Assembly (NCBI GenBank): GCA_030673085.1
Contig: DAOVFE010000008.1
Coordinates: 1-16,456, forward strand
DNA length: 16,456 bases
Direction: 5' to 3'
Source: Anaerolineales bacterium
GTDB lineage: Bacteria > Chloroflexota > Anaerolineae > Anaerolineales > E44-bin32
In this document: one piece after another, positions 14,933-16,456 of the stretch
Layout of the letters: each line of letters starts with the position of its first letter
How positions within the stretch are numbered: the stretch's first letter is position 1
Translations under genes and position numbers: made by a program
Notes under the pieces: generated by a model
Databases searched by the model: none
The model's input: the letters and a program-made list of their open reading frames with translations, nothing else
Told to the model about the DNA's origin: nothing

Positions 14933-15520
14933 ATGCCAAACTACCGTCGTCCATTCCGTCCTCGCCGGCCGGCTAGGGGATTGCGCCGCTTAGACCGGCT
15001 GCCGCCCGGCGTGCGTAAACCCTTAATTCGCTTGCGCCGCGCCCATGGCCTAATGGAACAGGGCAAATTCAAGCAAGCCGGAGCCATCTTCGATGATCTA
15101 GCCACTGGCGCTGAAAATCGAGGCCTTCCCCGCGCTTCTCAGTTGAAGCTTCAAGCTGGCCGATGCTGGCTCTTAGCCGGCAAAACCGAACAAGGCCTTG
15201 ATCGATTGAAAGATGGTTTAGGCTTGATGGTCGCTTATGGACAAACTGATCGACTAGATACGGTCAGCCAGCGCATTCTGGGCGACCTTAAAGGCAATGG
15301 CTTTGAAGAGGAAGCCAAACAGTTAGAAGTATCTATTAGAGATCTACTTTCCAAAGCCCAGCAATCTGGGGTTTCCACTCGGACCCAAAAATCTTTACCG
15401 ATACTGCCATCCATTTGTCCAAAATGCGGCGCGTCTATCCACCCTGAAGAAGTAGAGTGGATCAATAACTGGCAGGCGATCTGCGATTATTGCGGCAGCA
15501 TCCTCCAGGCCAAGGGTTAA
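14933..15520 (+). CDS. Unrecognised protein: TPR-like helices plus C-terminal zinc ribbon
   Basis: The protein has 195 aa from ATG 14933. I do not recognise a named family. The first 35 residues are very rich in Arg and Pro (RPFRPRRPARGLRRL), suggesting a flexible, nucleic-acid- or membrane-facing tail. Residues about 35-142 form amphipathic helices with TPR-like spacing (AHGLMEQGKFKQAGAIFDDLA; LKLQAGRCWLLAGKTEQGLDRL). After a polar linker (about 143-158) comes a four-cysteine zinc ribbon: CPKC (162-165) and CDYC (184-187). Such a combination suits a scaffold or adaptor. It ends 6 bp before the Nudix gene, so the two are almost surely co-transcribed. The start was chosen on GGAGG 5 nt upstream. 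No clear promoter is visible. Confidence 0.85.
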   Translation: MPNYRRPFRPRRPARGLRRLDRLPPGVRKPLIRLRRAHGLMEQGKFKQAGAIFDDLATGAENRGLPRASQLKLQAGRCWLLAGKTEQGLDRLKDGLGLMVAYGQTDRLDTVSQRILGDLKGNGFEEEAKQLEVSIRDLLSKAQQSGVSTRTQKSLPILPSICPKCGASIHPEEVEWINNWQAICDYCGSILQAKG

Positions 15521-15526
15521 GCTCAT

Positions 15527-16132
15527 ATGCAAGAGGATCTATCCACGCAATTGAAACGGGCCCTGGATGAATACCCTGAGACAGTACAGCCAAAAGGAAG
15601 CACTCTGCCGGCGGCGGTACTGATTCTGCTTTATCGCCAAGGCAACCTTTGGCACATCCTCTTCACACGCCGGACCCAAACTGTCGCCTCCCATCAGGGT
15701 CAAGTTTCCTTCCCTGGCGGGCAGATAGAAGCACAAGAGAAAGGTCCAATTGAGGCCGCGCTACGCGAAGCTAGAGAGGAAATCGGCATCCGCCCAATGG
15801 ATGTGACGCTCTTGGGCTCGTTGAAACCGATGCTTTCCGGCACCAATTTTATAATCACACCCATCGTAGGCATCATGCCTTGGCCCTATCCACTCCATCC
15901 CAGCCGGGAGGAGGTTGCCCGAATCTTCGGCGTTCCGTTGAAGTGGCTTGCAGATCCGGCCAACCTGGATGCCAAATATTCCCCCCAATCAAAGGAACGG
16001 CTCCCGGCGTCCTATGCCTTTAACTATCAGGGCGAGATAATCTGGGGAGTAACCGCCCGCATCATTTTCAGCCTGCTCGACAGACTGGCCATCAGTCCAC
16101 TAAAGCAGATAAAGCCTTATAGCGCTATCTAA
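15527..16132 (+). CDS. Nudix hydrolase, CoA pyrophosphatase-like (NudL/YeaB type)
   Basis: The protein has 201 aa. It has the FPGG entry (62-65) and a Nudix helix ending REAREEIGI (80-88), whose glutamates bind Mg2+. Just before lies a NuCoA-like segment (LFTRRTQTVASHQGQVSFPGG, from residue 45). The downstream part (TPIVGIMPWPYPLHPSREEVARIFGVPL) also resembles NudL-type enzymes, which split CoA into 3',5'-ADP and phosphopantetheine. In the NuCoA consensus LLTxR(S/A)x3Rx3G, the second Arg is Ala54 here and the Ser/Ala is Thr50, so the substrate may differ. The ATG lies 6 bp after the upstream stop; AAGGG at 15512-15516, inside the previous gene, is its likely ribosome site, indicating coupling. 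Confidence 0.93.
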   Translation: MQEDLSTQLKRALDEYPETVQPKGSTLPAAVLILLYRQGNLWHILFTRRTQTVASHQGQVSFPGGQIEAQEKGPIEAALREAREEIGIRPMDVTLLGSLKPMLSGTNFIITPIVGIMPWPYPLHPSREEVARIFGVPLKWLADPANLDAKYSPQSKERLPASYAFNYQGEIIWGVTARIIFSLLDRLAISPLKQIKPYSAI

Positions 16133-16456
16133 TCGCGCCAGTCTCCAGCCTTCATCTACGACCCATTCCTGATAGCTGCGCTTGCACTCGCTCATGCCCG
16201 CCCATTACTGTTGAGACTACTTTTGGCAATTTGGCATATCGCCCGCTCGTATAGATACAGCTATTGCCACCTTACGTATGCGCTCGTTATTATTCTCACT
16301 GGCTTGAATCGAATTCACTCTACCCCGTGCCTTCCGCAGCTTTCCCCAATGCCCAGCACTTCTCGCATACTAATGCCATCTCATCATAATAAAAGTGAGA
16401 GGGGATGCGCGCTCAGAATTTATTCGATTAGCCAGAATACCCCTCAGCTTGCTGAG
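16133..16456. other. 324-bp terminal region without a supported gene
   Basis: No frame here has a ribosome site or recognisable product on either strand. Apart from a dyad at the very end (16443-16456) I see nothing definable. It may be the 3' flank of the Nudix gene and the 5' flank of a gene beyond the edge. Confidence 0.6.
16443..16456. repeat. Perfect inverted repeat at the window end
   Basis: CTCAGC-TT-GCTGAG is a perfect 6-bp dyad with a 2-bp centre, cut off by the window edge. It could be the base or tip of a terminator hairpin or of a longer palindrome, but the following sequence is not available. Confidence 0.4.

Overview
The window is bacterial chromosomal DNA of intermediate GC content (roughly half). 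It carries twelve recognisable protein genes and no tRNA, rRNA, CRISPR array or intact insertion sequence. Gene content and protein style suggest a Chloroflexota bacterium, perhaps Anaerolineae-like: large multi-sensor kinases, a receiver-TadZ-like fusion, a small NIL protein before mgtE, a TPR/zinc-ribbon protein, and a MutL with the endonuclease motif. This assignment is inference; no rRNA or other phylogenetic marker was available to test it.

Layout. (1) 1-5783 is a signalling block. A very large membrane sensor kinase reads leftward from 3020 and is cut by the window edge. Divergent from it, 171 bp away, is a receiver fused to a TadZ/MinD-like ATPase, followed by a soluble GAF histidine kinase. 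(2) 5780-7504 is mutL on the minus strand. It converges on the GAF kinase with overlapping stop codons. (3) 7766-8440 is a HAD pyrimidine-5'-nucleotidase-like gene behind a near-consensus promoter. It is followed by a 364-bp spacer with inverted copies of a TCATTCCGAG-type repeat. (4) 8805-10806 pairs a membrane-anchored S41 (Ctp) protease with a YugP-type membrane zinc peptidase. (5) 11074-12664 is a two-gene unit, a stand-alone NIL-domain protein plus the MgtE magnesium channel, behind a TTGACA-N17-TACAAT promoter with a short hairpin leader. (6) 13066-14655 holds a class I methyltransferase and a TrmI-type tRNA m1A58 methyltransferase. (7) 14933-16132 is a tight pair, an unrecognised TPR-like/zinc-ribbon protein and a CoA-pyrophosphatase-like Nudix hydrolase. 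The last 324 bp contain no gene I can support.

How they fit together. Most units are housekeeping functions: mismatch repair, tRNA modification, Mg2+ homeostasis, envelope proteolysis and nucleotide clean-up. The most distinctive part is the signalling block. Its response regulator has no DNA-binding domain; it has a complete, apparently phosphorylatable receiver joined to a ParA/MinD-superfamily domain whose P-loop lacks both usual lysines. No pilus (tad) genes are nearby. This suggests a phosphorelay that controls protein placement or assembly rather than transcription. I do not see a clearly new defence or mobile system in this window.

Four annotated starts were moved on ribosome-binding-site evidence: mutL to GTG at 7504, the NIL gene to ATG at 11074, trmI at TTG 13879 (confirmed), and the zinc-ribbon gene to ATG at 14933.
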